The notes beneath the pieces are model-generated. The model did no database searches and was not told the DNA's origin. It saw nothing but the letters and a program-made list of their open reading frames with translations. From Microbacterium enclense (GTDB lineage Bacteria; Actinomycetota; Actinomycetes; Actinomycetales; Microbacteriaceae), in the NCBI GenBank assembly GCA_038182865.1, contig CP116226.1, forward strand, positions 1,612,001 to 1,676,000: 64,000 bases of DNA, written 5' to 3'. Of the stretch, positions 1 to 8,752 are shown one piece after another. A program made the position numbers and the translations under genes. Each line of letters starts with the position of its first letter. Positions within the stretch are counted from its first letter, which is position 1.

Positions 1-36
1 CCGTCCGGTCGTCACCTTCGTTTAAGTGGCTCGTCA

Positions 37-55
37 CACCGCGGGGGCCGCGGTG
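37..55 (-). terminator. GC-rich hairpin downstream of the histidine kinase
   Basis: An 8-bp perfect stem (caccgcgg / ccgcggtg) with a 3-nt loop lies just past the stop codon of the minus-strand kinase gene. There is no clear U-tract on the minus strand, so it is only a possible terminator. Confidence 0.3.
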
Positions 56-64
56 CGCGTCGCG

Positions 65-1216
65 TCACGCGCTGAGCGGGAGGTCCGGCGGGAGTCGGAG
101 CGACAGATAGGCGCTGTGCCGGTCGGTCGCGAACGACACCTCTCCGCCGATCGAGCGCGCGTCCTGTTGGAGGCGGCGGATCCCGCTGCCGCTCGAGAGG
201 AAGCCGACCTCACGCGGTGCCTGACCGAGAGGGCTGACGATGGTGACCGTGGTGGTCGAAGCGGGCTCGTCTTGCGACACCGTCACGTGTGCACGGAGCG
301 GGGACGCGTACTTGATCGCGTTGGTCAGCCCCTCCCGGACGGTCCGGACGACGAAGCTCGTCGTGTCCTGGTCCAGCGCGAGGTCGTCGCGCACCTGCAC
401 GTCGACGGAGAGGCCCGCTCGCCGCACCTCGACCATCAGCTCGTCGAGCCGGTTCTGGAGCGAGGCCTCGGCAGCGTCGTCGGCGAGATCCGCGACGGCG
501 CTCGCCAACGCCCGCGCGGCCGCGCGGTTCTGCTCTCGGATCGTGGCCACGGCCTCGCGGATCTCGTGGTCGCTGAGCCCGGCGGTCTCGATACTGCTCA
601 CGAAGAGGTTGATGAGGGCGAGGTTGTGGCCCAAATCGTCGTGCAAGAGGCGCGCGATGCGTGCTCTCTCGGCGCGGGCTGCCCGCTCCGAGATCCGCGG
701 AACCTGATGCAGCGCGTCGAGGAAAAGGCGCATCACCCTGGCGCTGTGGCGCCGTTGCTGTCCGACGACGATGCCCGCCAGGCCGCAGCCGACCGCCATC
801 AGGGCGGAGAAGACCGCCACGAGGGCGGTCAGGCCGAGCGCTGCGGGGTCCGCCCAGCGGGCGAGCGAGAGGACGCAGAGGCCCGCACTCGAGGCGAGAA
901 CGGCCAGCACGACTCCCACCGCGACCCGGCGGGAGCACCGGAGCCCGAGGAGGAACGCCATCGCCCACCCCGCGGGGGCGGCGATCGGAGTGACGGCTCC
1001 CGCGACGAGGGCGATGCCGGTGACGATCGCCGGATGCCGGTGGCTCGCCGTGAGCGCGACGATCGCGGCGGCACCGACGAGGAGTTGAAGGAGGATCTCT
1101 CCCTCGTGCAGCGGAGGCGCCGCCAGCGCGAAGAGCGCCAGTCCGACGGCGCCTGCACCCACCGCCAGGAACGCGGCGCGACCGAGGGTGTGGAAGTCGT
1201 CGAGGTCGTCGTCCAC
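65..1216 (-). CDS. Membrane sensor histidine kinase, NarL/LiaS class
   Basis: Two-component sensor kinase of 383 aa. The first ~170 residues are hydrophobic with several predicted membrane segments and no large extracellular domain. A HisKA_3 dimerisation helix follows with phospho-acceptor His192 in the motif LLHDDLGHN, then a HATPase domain with an N-box (REGLTNAIKYA) and a glycine-rich GSGIRRL segment. It starts with GTG preceded by AAGGA. The gene is divergent from the response regulator at 1484, its likely partner. The inducing signal cannot be read from the sequence; the compact membrane sensor resembles intramembrane-sensing kinases of envelope stress, which is inference only. Confidence 0.9.
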   Translation of the reverse strand: MDDDLDDFHTLGRAAFLAVGAGAVGLALFALAAPPLHEGEILLQLLVGAAAIVALTASHRHPAIVTGIALVAGAVTPIAAPAGWAMAFLLGLRCSRRVAVGVVLAVLASSAGLCVLSLARWADPAALGLTALVAVFSALMAVGCGLAGIVVGQQRRHSARVMRLFLDALHQVPRISERAARAERARIARLLHDDLGHNLALINLFVSSIETAGLSDHEIREAVATIREQNRAAARALASAVADLADDAAEASLQNRLDELMVEVRRAGLSVDVQVRDDLALDQDTTSFVVRTVREGLTNAIKYASPLRAHVTVSQDEPASTTTVTIVSPLGQAPREVGFLSSGSGIRRLQQDARSIGGEVSFATDRHSAYLSLRLPPDLPLSA

Positions 1217-1483
1217 GGGGGCGTCCTTCCTGCTGTGTCGGGTGCGAGGGAGAGGGAGCGACGTGGCCGGGCGGGCGTGGCCGGTCGCTCGTGCTCGCGT
1301 AGGTGCTCGTGCCGGGGTGCGAGTCGGAGAGACGGTATCCGAGCTTTCTCGAGCCCTCGGCGGCGACTCGAGGGTGCTGTGGTCGGATGTTGACAGTTCA
1401 GGTCCGGCGGCGGGGAAGGGGTCTCGGAGGCGGTGTTACATTGCGACGTCGCTACCCCGGGGGCGCCACTGAAGGAGAGCTCG
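1217..1483 (+). promoter_or_regulatory. Divergent kinase/regulator intergenic region
   Basis: This 267-bp gap separates the two-component genes. A TAnnnT -10-like hexamer TACATT at 1437-1442 lies about 40 nt before the regulator start, and the ribosome-binding site GAAGGAG is at 1471-1477. A TTGACA at 1390-1395 has no matching -10 at standard spacing. Promoter placement is tentative. Confidence 0.3.
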
Positions 1484-2149
1484 ATGTCTGTGCCTAGCCG
1501 CCCTGTGCGCGTCCTCGTGATCGACGACGATCCCCTGGTGCGGACGGGCATCCGGCTGCTGTTGCGCGGCAACGTGCACGTCACGATCGTTGGTGAGTTG
1601 TCGGGTCATCGCGGAGCACTGGAAGGAATCGCCCACTATCGTCCCGATGTGCTTTTGATGGACGTGATGATGCCCGATGAATCGGGATTCTCTCTCGCCC
1701 GGCGTGCACGTATGGCGTATCCCGATCTCAGAATCGTCTTGATGTCGTCCATCGAGAATTCGGCGATTTCCGCGAATGCGCGGAATGCGGGCGTCAATGC
1801 CTTCATTCCAAAGACCGCGCCCGCGTCCAACTTCATCGCCGCGATCATCGGCTCTGCTCCCGAGATCAGGGTCGTCGCCACGGTGTTGTCTGATCGCGAG
1901 CTCCAGGTCGTCGAACTCCTCGCTCAGGGAGCGACCAACGAACAGATCTCGGCATCACTCCATCTGAGTCCCAACACCGTCAAGACCTACATCTCACGCT
2001 CGATGGACAAGACAGGTGCGACGAACAGGGTTCAGCTGTCCAACTGGTTCCACGCGCTCACCGACCCCTCGGCGCGACGCAGCACTTCCGCAGCGCACCG
2101 CCTCGCAGCCGCTCCGGCCGAGGCCGCGGGGGAGATCGACGCGGGCTGA
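1484..2149 (+). CDS. LuxR/NarL-family response regulator
   Basis: DNA-binding response regulator of 221 aa. The N-terminal receiver has the acidic pocket IDDD near residue 14, phospho-acceptor Asp60 (LLMDVMMP), the conserved Ser in LMSS and Lys in PK. A C-terminal LuxR helix-turn-helix follows (LSDRELQVVELLAQG...NTVKTYISRSM). The ATG at 1484 is preferred over an upstream in-frame ATG at 1433 because GAAGGAG sits 6-7 nt before it. It is divergent from the kinase at 65-1216, its probable partner. The middle of the gene uses noticeably more A/T-ending codons (GAT, TAT, TTG, GAA) than its neighbours, which could indicate a different origin. Confidence 0.9.
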   Translation: MSVPSRPVRVLVIDDDPLVRTGIRLLLRGNVHVTIVGELSGHRGALEGIAHYRPDVLLMDVMMPDESGFSLARRARMAYPDLRIVLMSSIENSAISANARNAGVNAFIPKTAPASNFIAAIIGSAPEIRVVATVLSDRELQVVELLAQGATNEQISASLHLSPNTVKTYISRSMDKTGATNRVQLSNWFHALTDPSARRSTSAAHRLAAAPAEAAGEIDAG

Positions 2150-2194
2150 CGACACCGCCGGTCCGCGAGGGATGAAAATCGGAGACTCCCTCAC

Positions 2195-2242
2195 AACGCC
2201 GTGTGCCCCAGACGACCGAGGTCATCTGGGGCACACGGCGTT
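2195..2242. terminator. Bidirectional terminator, 18-bp perfect stem
   Basis: The arms 2195-2212 and 2225-2242 are perfect reverse complements (18 bp), starting AACGCC and ending GGCGTT, around a 12-nt loop that can pair further. It lies between two converging genes, so it probably ends transcription from both. Confidence 0.85.
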
Positions 2243-2254
2243 TCGTGTGGCCGA

Positions 2255-5200
2255 CTAGCTCTGCTCGCGACGGCGACGGATCATGAACCCTCCGAGGAGG
2301 AGGAGCAGGAGGCCCGCGAGGGCCGCCGACCCGGCGACAGCCCCGCCCGTGGAGGCCAGCGAGCCCCCGCCGGGGGAGTGCGAGACGCCACCCGTTCCCG
2401 GCCCGTTCCCGGTTTCGTCTCCGTCTCCGGTCGGTAGCGAGTCGACCGGCGGGGGTGCGAAGAAGTTCGTGACCGTGATCGCGGCGGTTTCTTCGACGGA
2501 GTCGTAGACGCCGTCGTCGGTTGCGCCGCTGTCGTCGAGGTACGTGACGGTCGCGTTCCGCGGGTCGAGCTCCGTGACCGCGCACCGGACACCGGGCGTG
2601 ACCTGAACCGCGCGGGTTTCCCCGTCACTCAGCGAGAAGGCGGAGTCGTCATCGGCCAGCGCATACGGCTGCCCGTCGAGCGTGCACGCGAGCCGGAACG
2701 GGAACGATCCGCCCGGACCGGTTCCGGTGACGACCTTCGAGATCGTCAGCGTCGCCGCGTCGAAGGTGTTCGTCGCGGTGAGATGGAGCTGCTGGGGATC
2801 GTCGCTCTGGTGAGACGTCACCACCGCGCCGTTCTGGTAGGAATCGAAGTCGATCTTCGACTCCGACGCATACCCTGCGTCGGTCTCGGCTGCATAGCAA
2901 CGGGCCCCGACCGGCAGGAGAACCGGGTCGCCGTCAGAGTCCTTGACGGTCACCGTTTCGCCCGCTCGCACCGAGACGAGGCTCGAGTGAAGAGTCGTGC
3001 GGACCCCGCCCTCCTCCATCTGACACGTCACCTGTAGCTCGTACGTGTCGTCCGCGACGGCGGTGAGCGAGGCCCCGTCACCGACGGCGACCTTCGCCAC
3101 ATCAACCGTTGCGACCGTGAACCAGTTGGTGACGTTGACCGCCGTCGGTGTATCCGGATCCATGATGAGGACGCTGACGGGTGGCGGCGTGAAGTCGGCA
3201 CCCCCGTTGTCGGTCTCGGTAACGACGCACAGCGAACCGATCGGCACGCCGGTCACGGGGTCCGATGTGAGCAGATCGCCGGAGCCCGTCACGGTGATCG
3301 ACGTCTGCCGCACGGTCTGCGCGCGATACGTGCAGGTGATCCCGAATGTGAAGGTGCTGCGGTCGACGAGTTTCACGCCGGCGCCGCGGAGCTGCTTCTT
3401 GACGAAAAGGTCTCCGAGCTGGTTCACCCGGATGCACGACGGTGACGGCTCTGTCGCCAGGGTCTGATCGGTGTCGATCGCGACCGAGTTACAGGCGGCC
3501 TGTCCCGGCTGACCCGCGCTGGTGTCCGCCTCGAAGTCGACCGTGTACGAGGTGCCGGGCGCCAGCGGGTCGCTACCGGTGTACGCGAAGCGCAGCGCAC
3601 GGGCTCCCCCGGCCGGCAGGCTGGGCGACCAGTCGTTGTCGCACGTCCCCGTCGGCGAGGGATTGACCTCCGGCCGACAGGGGTTCGACGACTCGGAGTA
3701 CTGCACCGAGATCCCCGCAGGAGTGGCAACCGGTGACGTGACCAGGACGTCGAAGGTGGACCCGCGGGGACTCCCCTGCACGCTCTCACTGATCCCCGTG
3801 TCTCCGCTGTAGGGCAGGACGTCGTAGGCGACGAGACCGGTGGTGGGGACGTTGCCGTTGTTGCGGAACACCAGACGATAGTCGGCCGTTGACGTGCCCG
3901 GGAGGACGATGGTGGGGGACCCGGGAGGCGATGTGGACAGGCCGCTACCGTCAGCCGCGACGTACTTGACCACGTTCACGTCGGTGATCTGGCCGACGGT
4001 GACGCTGTCGACGCCCCGTGACAGCCACTCCGTGGTGTTCGAGTCGCCGTCGACGTCTTGCGTGTCGACGGACCCCCAGGAGTACCCCCCGGACATCGAT
4101 GTGTCCGTCAGCGTTCGAGTACTGTCCCCGCCCCACAGCTCGAAGGTATTGTCGCCCGCCGGTGAGGTACCGGAGGCGGTGGCGGTGAAATTCACTCGCA
4201 CCTGCTGGGAACTCGTGAGCTGCACCCCGGATGGCCATACGAGCGTCGTACAGGTGTAGCCATCGGCTCGGTTCTTCGTGCCGACGACACTGAAGCCCAA
4301 CGAGATGGTGCTCGCAGCCACGAGAGTGCCCGGCGTGATCGTCCAGCCCGGGGGGAGGCAGATCGTCATCTGCGGATGCAGCGGCGTGGCACCGTCTCCC
4401 TGCACCGCGGCGTGGAAGTACACCGGTTGTCCGTTGACGACGCTCCCGCTCAGAGCGTTGTGCGTCAGCCCCGTTCCGGTCCAGACGTTCGGCACGCTCT
4501 CGACGACGCTGTAGGGGGCACAGGAGGTGGGAGAGACAGCGTCAGAACCACCGCTGAAGCTCAGGGTCGCCGAGGCGCAGTTGTCGTAGGAACCGACGTC
4601 CGCGTTCGTTGTCGGCGCGGAATACACGACGACGTAGCGCCTCTCCCCCGGTCCGAGGGGAAGATCGTCTTCGAACTGGAAGCTCGACAGTGTCGTGCCG
4701 GCGGGGAGGATATCGGCCATCGTCACCCAGCCCGGGTTGCTCACCGAACCGGTGGTGCCGTCGGAGGCCGTCCACCGCAGGGTTCCCGAGGTGGACACCG
4801 GAGAGAACTCAAGTGCCTGGGTGGGTCGACTCAGCGCGGGATCGGTGATCACTGCGCGTGACGTGTTCAGCGTGCTGGACGAGGCGTTGCCGTAGTCCAG
4901 TACGAACTGGGGCGAGCCGGGAGCCGGGTAGGCGTAGTTCGCACCGAAGAAACGCAGGTACTTCGCGAAGAGCACATGACCGCTGGACTCGAACGGGCGC
5001 AGGGCGTGCGTCACGGAGCTCTGAAGTTCCAGGGGAGTGCCGTCGACGTAGGTGCCGGAAGCCGACGCGGTGTTTGTGATCGTGGTGGAAGCGGTCCCGT
5101 CGGGGAGGGCAGACGCAGGCCATCGCACGGTGACGCGCATCCCCGTCGGGTTCAAACCAGAGTTGTAGGTGCCGCAGAGAGCGGAGACTCCGCCCGTGAA

Positions 5201-6022
5201 GGTGACCGACACTGTCCTCGTGCCGGCGTCGTAGGTCGGCGTAAGAGGCGAGGGGAGTTGCGCGGCGTAGGCGCTCGCGCTGACGAACTCCGCGCCCGCA
5301 GGCAGCGGGTCCGACAGCGTGAACTGCTGGAGACGGGACATCCCTGAAGGGGTGGCTCCACCGCCCGAGCAGCTTGTCTCGCTCACCGCCTTGAGCCAGA
5401 TGTCATAAGCGAAGTCCGTACCGCCCGCGGACGCGTCGGCACCCGTGACGGTGTGCTTGTCGAGCGTGTAGGCCATGTTGGTGGCCGTCAACGTGACGGC
5501 GCTCGTCACCGGAGCGGGAGCGGGGAAGTTGCTCCCCGTCATGGTTCCGACCATGGTCGCCACGGTGCCGTTCGGTGTGCTCCAGTTCTGGGTGTTGAAC
5601 ACCACCGGGAAGGTCTGGGAGAAGCCCGCGGGAACGACGTTGGGGAACGTGATGCGCACGCCGGTCGACGTCGTGGCGATCGTCGCGGCCACGCCGGTCG
5701 GTGGTGTCCACGAGGCATACGTCTCGATGCCCGACGCGACCCGGTCGCCGCTGAGGTCGATCACGACGTCGCGACAGGGCTCCGTCCCGGAACACTGCAG
5801 CGACAGCTGATAGGAGATCTGGCTTCCCGTCGGAACGCTCGTGACAGGAGTGGGCGGTGGGGCGACGGTCGTCGCGGTCATGGCGAAGCTGACCGCGGGC
5901 GCGGCCGAGGCGGCCGGTGCCGCCGCCAGCGACGCGAGGACGACCGCGGCGATGGCCAACGGCGTCGCGAGACGTCTGATGCGGGACCGGTGACCGATCC
6001 GCGAGGGGTGTGCAAGGGTCAT
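2255..6022 (-). CDS. Giant secreted surface protein, DUF11/DUF5979 repeats, LASTG anchor
   Basis: Predicted cell-wall-anchored protein of 1255 aa. It has a signal peptide (basic RIRR region, hydrophobic core, ASAAPA cleavage region near residue 40). A long Thr/Ser/Val-rich beta-sandwich region of DUF11-like repeats runs to about residue 880. Three tandem DUF5979-like modules (about 880-1190) follow, each with paired cysteines, VTET/AETD/VTEL and a closing NxF. The tail is a Pro/Gly linker, LASTG at 1222-1226, a hydrophobic helix and RRRREQS. This is the layout of sortase substrates, but LASTG departs from LPxTG and no sortase gene is in the window. The upstream AGAAGAAG is a weak ribosome-binding site. 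Likely role is adhesion or wall architecture (inference). Confidence 0.88.
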   Translation of the reverse strand: MTLAHPSRIGHRSRIRRLATPLAIAAVVLASLAAAPAASAAPAVSFAMTATTVAPPPTPVTSVPTGSQISYQLSLQCSGTEPCRDVVIDLSGDRVASGIETYASWTPPTGVAATIATTSTGVRITFPNVVPAGFSQTFPVVFNTQNWSTPNGTVATMVGTMTGSNFPAPAPVTSAVTLTATNMAYTLDKHTVTGADASAGGTDFAYDIWLKAVSETSCSGGGATPSGMSRLQQFTLSDPLPAGAEFVSASAYAAQLPSPLTPTYDAGTRTVSVTFTGGVSALCGTYNSGLNPTGMRVTVRWPASALPDGTASTTITNTASASGTYVDGTPLELQSSVTHALRPFESSGHVLFAKYLRFFGANYAYPAPGSPQFVLDYGNASSSTLNTSRAVITDPALSRPTQALEFSPVSTSGTLRWTASDGTTGSVSNPGWVTMADILPAGTTLSSFQFEDDLPLGPGERRYVVVYSAPTTNADVGSYDNCASATLSFSGGSDAVSPTSCAPYSVVESVPNVWTGTGLTHNALSGSVVNGQPVYFHAAVQGDGATPLHPQMTICLPPGWTITPGTLVAASTISLGFSVVGTKNRADGYTCTTLVWPSGVQLTSSQQVRVNFTATASGTSPAGDNTFELWGGDSTRTLTDTSMSGGYSWGSVDTQDVDGDSNTTEWLSRGVDSVTVGQITDVNVVKYVAADGSGLSTSPPGSPTIVLPGTSTADYRLVFRNNGNVPTTGLVAYDVLPYSGDTGISESVQGSPRGSTFDVLVTSPVATPAGISVQYSESSNPCRPEVNPSPTGTCDNDWSPSLPAGGARALRFAYTGSDPLAPGTSYTVDFEADTSAGQPGQAACNSVAIDTDQTLATEPSPSCIRVNQLGDLFVKKQLRGAGVKLVDRSTFTFGITCTYRAQTVRQTSITVTGSGDLLTSDPVTGVPIGSLCVVTETDNGGADFTPPPVSVLIMDPDTPTAVNVTNWFTVATVDVAKVAVGDGASLTAVADDTYELQVTCQMEEGGVRTTLHSSLVSVRAGETVTVKDSDGDPVLLPVGARCYAAETDAGYASESKIDFDSYQNGAVVTSHQSDDPQQLHLTATNTFDAATLTISKVVTGTGPGGSFPFRLACTLDGQPYALADDDSAFSLSDGETRAVQVTPGVRCAVTELDPRNATVTYLDDSGATDDGVYDSVEETAAITVTNFFAPPPVDSLPTGDGDETGNGPGTGGVSHSPGGGSLASTGGAVAGSAALAGLLLLLLGGFMIRRRREQS

Positions 6023-6200
6023 CTCAGATCCACTTCTTCTAGCCGAGCGCGACTCAACCTAGCCATCTGTCGGCGGCGCGAGACCGCCTGCCGAAAGGCA
6101 TCAACTTGCGGTGACACGCACGTCGATTTGCCCTCGCAACGGGGGTTCGGACTGTCCGTCCGGATCGTGGCGACGGGGCAGAATGGCGGACGGGGGTGTC

Positions 6201-7172
6201 ATGGAACTGTCGTTCGGGATTCTGGCGGTGAGTGTCGCGGTGGCAGCGACGGTGCTGTTCGCTGCGCTGCCGCGTATCGGGACGCCCGGAGCGATGACCC
6301 TGTTCCTGCGGTATGCCGCGGTGTCGGGCGTGGCGGCGGTGGGGTCGAGCGCGATGTACTACATCTACGGCGCGGGTGGCGGAATCGTCTCGCTCGTGCT
6401 GGGCGACGTCGCGATGGTGTTCGCCCCCGCCCTGCTCCTGGTCGCCCTCAAGGTGCTCGAGGGCGAGAGGGCCCGGAGGTGGTCGATCGCGGGCCTAGGG
6501 CTCGCGTTGGTGACCGCGATCGCGACGTCGACGTTGCCGCAACCCCCCTCGCTCGCGGTGAAGGCCGCCCTTCTGACGGTGGTGTGTCTCGCGTGCGTCG
6601 TGGTCGCGGCCCGATCTCGCGTCGAGCCCTGGGGTCCGATGCGCCTCGTCATCATCGCCAACGGTCTCTATGCGGTGTATTCGGCAGCGCGGATCGTGGT
6701 GGGGGCGACAGCCGGGTGGGACTCCGTCCTGTACCGGACCGGGTTCTCGTTCGCTCCCACGACCGTCGTCAGCGGTGTCGTCATCGCCCTCATCGGTGTC
6801 GCGGTCGTGCGGTTACGGCTCGGCCCTCGCATCCTCGCCTCGACACCGGCCGTGTGCCCGCCGGGTCGGTCGGTCGTCGTGGGCGACTGGGCCCTGGCAT
6901 CCGCGGCCTACGGACAGGAGCGCATGCGCGCCCTCGTCGTGGAGTTGCAGAGTGCCGCTCGGACTTTCGACGAAAGCGCGCGCGACCTACCGAGAGGCGT
7001 CGAGATCGCCCTGCCGGACGCCATCACGAAGCTCGGCGAATGCCTCCGCGATCGGCACGGCTGGAGTCCGGACGAGGTGACGCTCCTCGTCGATGGCGCG
7101 ACGACGGCCGCGATTCCGATTCAACCCGCCCGGTCCAAACGGCGGTCGAAGCCGCGCTCGGCGCGAACCTGA
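6201..7172 (+). CDS. Unknown seven-TM membrane protein with cytoplasmic tail
   Basis: I do not recognise this family. The protein (323 aa from the ATG at 6201) has seven hydrophobic segments in the first ~215 residues, then a soluble tail of about 110 residues containing VVVGDWALASAAYG and ending in a basic RSKRRSKPRS stretch. An earlier in-frame ATG at 6183 is possible; neither has a strong ribosome-binding site. Seven short-loop helices plus a small C-terminal cytosolic region resemble sensor or regulatory membrane proteins, but no catalytic domain is visible. It follows the divergently read surface-protein gene and precedes the dehydrogenase operon by 45 bp. Confidence 0.7.
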   Translation: MELSFGILAVSVAVAATVLFAALPRIGTPGAMTLFLRYAAVSGVAAVGSSAMYYIYGAGGGIVSLVLGDVAMVFAPALLLVALKVLEGERARRWSIAGLGLALVTAIATSTLPQPPSLAVKAALLTVVCLACVVVAARSRVEPWGPMRLVIIANGLYAVYSAARIVVGATAGWDSVLYRTGFSFAPTTVVSGVVIALIGVAVVRLRLGPRILASTPAVCPPGRSVVVGDWALASAAYGQERMRALVVELQSAARTFDESARDLPRGVEIALPDAITKLGECLRDRHGWSPDEVTLLVDGATTAAIPIQPARSKRRSKPRSART

Positions 7173-7217
7173 GTCCCGGGTAGGGTGGTACTGAGTTTCT
7201 GCTTCGAAGGAGAACGC

Positions 7218-7979
7218 ATGGACATCTCAGGAGCCTCCGCCCTCGTCACCGGCGGTGCCTCGGGGCTGGGCCTGGCCACCGCGCGACGGCTCGCCGCCGC
7301 AGGGGCTTCCGTGACGGTGGTCGACCTGCCGTCGTCGCCCGGCGAGACGATCGCCGCGGAGCTCGGCGGGGCGTTCGTGCCCGCCGACGTGACGGATGCC
7401 GAACAGGTCGCCGCTGCGGCTGCCCGAGCGGCCGAAGCCGGCCCCCTGCGCGTGGTCGTGAACTGCGCCGGCATCGCCCCACCCGCGAAGGTGCTCGATC
7501 GCGACGGCGCTCCGTCGTCGCTCGCCGACTTCGAGCGTGTCATCCGGGTCAACCTCATCGGCACATACAACGTCATCGCCCAGACGTCGGCGGTGATGGC
7601 GCAGACCGATCCGAGTGAGAGTGGCGACCGTGGCGTCATCGTCAACACCGCGAGCGTCGCCGCCTTCGACGGGCAGATCGGTCAGCCCGCCTATTCCGCG
7701 AGCAAGGGTGGCGTACATGCCATGACACTGCCGATCGCCCGAGAGCTCGCGCGGCACGGCATCCGGGTCGTGACCATCGCCCCCGGCATCATGGAGACGC
7801 CGATGCTCAAGGGGCTGCCGCAGGCGGCGCAGGACTCGCTCGGGCAGCAAGTGCCCTATCCCTCGCGCCTCGGCGCCCCCGACGAGTACGCCCGACTCGT
7901 GCTCGCGATCGTCGACAACGGCTACCTCAACGGCGAGACCATTCGTCTCGACGGCGCCATCCGGATGGCGCCGAAATGA
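7218..7979 (+). CDS. Short-chain dehydrogenase, 3-hydroxyacyl-CoA dehydrogenase type 2-like
   Basis: NAD(P)-dependent SDR of 253 aa. It has the Rossmann motif TGGASGLG near the N-terminus, NCAG in the middle and the catalytic YSASKGG (Tyr-x3-Lys). The PGIMETPM segment after the active site resembles HSD17B10-type 3-hydroxyacyl-CoA dehydrogenases. The ATG at 7218 has GAAGGAGA 4-5 nt upstream; a longer frame from 7185 is rejected. It opens a three-gene operon: the stop overlaps the hydratase start as ATGA. With a hydratase and a second SDR it probably performs a beta-oxidation-type hydration/oxidation of an unknown acyl-CoA. Confidence 0.88.
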   Translation: MDISGASALVTGGASGLGLATARRLAAAGASVTVVDLPSSPGETIAAELGGAFVPADVTDAEQVAAAAARAAEAGPLRVVVNCAGIAPPAKVLDRDGAPSSLADFERVIRVNLIGTYNVIAQTSAVMAQTDPSESGDRGVIVNTASVAAFDGQIGQPAYSASKGGVHAMTLPIARELARHGIRVVTIAPGIMETPMLKGLPQAAQDSLGQQVPYPSRLGAPDEYARLVLAIVDNGYLNGETIRLDGAIRMAPK

Positions 7980-8752
7980 CCGACGGCATCCTGCTCCACG
8001 TCTCGGACGGTCTCGCGCGGGTCACCTTCGACCGCCCCGCGTCGCTCAACGCGATGGACTTCCCCATGGCTGCGCGCTGGCGCGACGTCGCCCACGAGGT
8101 GACGTCCGACGCGTCGGTCGGAGCGGTGATCCTGGATGCCAAGGGCCCCGCGTTCTGCGCGGGCGGCGACGTTGTGGCCATGGCGACGACCGGGTCGTCG
8201 GGCGCCGAGGTGACGGAGACGGCGAAAGCGATCCACGAGGGCATCCGGACCTTCGCGGAGGCGCCCCTGCCGATGGTCGCCGCCGTCCAGGGGGCGGTCG
8301 CGGGAGGCGGTCTCGGGCTGATGCTCACCGCCGACTACATCGTCGCGAGCGAGAACGCCCGCTTCGTCAGCCGCTACGCGAACATCGGGTTGACGCCCGA
8401 CCTGGGCGTCTCGACCCTGCTCCCCGCCGCGATCGGGCAGCGGCGGGCGCTGCAGTTACTGCTGCAAGACCGCATGCTCACCGCCGCGGAAGCACGGGAC
8501 TGGGGTCTCGTGGCTGAGGTGGTGGCATCCGGTGATCTGGTCTCGCGGGTCGAGGAGATCGCGCAGTTCTGGCTCGACGGGGCGACGGCCGCCTTCGGCC
8601 AGGCGACGCGTCTCGTGCGCGTGGGCGCCGGGCGTACCTTCACCGAGAACCTCGACGACGAGGCCGCCACCATCGGCGCCGCATTCGACACCCCGGAGGC
8701 GAAAGCGCGGGTCGCCGCGTTCGCTGCCGCCTCCGCGAAAGGACGCTCGTGA
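7976..8752 (+). CDS. Enoyl-CoA hydratase/isomerase family protein
   Basis: Crotonase-fold protein of 258 aa. The first oxyanion segment is AFCAGGDVVAMA (the usual AGxD pattern is GGDV here) and the second is GAVAGGGLGLML. The C-terminal helices match enoyl-CoA hydratases in length and order. The two catalytic glutamates of true hydratases are not obvious where expected (position 2 reads TPDLGVST), so an isomerase or other crotonase activity is possible. Both ends overlap neighbours by 4 nt (ATGA, GTGA), showing tight translational coupling with the two SDR genes. Confidence 0.88.
   Translation: MTDGILLHVSDGLARVTFDRPASLNAMDFPMAARWRDVAHEVTSDASVGAVILDAKGPAFCAGGDVVAMATTGSSGAEVTETAKAIHEGIRTFAEAPLPMVAAVQGAVAGGGLGLMLTADYIVASENARFVSRYANIGLTPDLGVSTLLPAAIGQRRALQLLLQDRMLTAAEARDWGLVAEVVASGDLVSRVEEIAQFWLDGATAAFGQATRLVRVGAGRTFTENLDDEAATIGAAFDTPEAKARVAAFAAASAKGRS

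Noticed and set aside
5453..7183. 576-codon plus-strand frame over the surface-protein gene
   Set aside because: It is antisense to the signal peptide of the surface protein, and in the 7-TM gene region it reads a different frame from the membrane protein.
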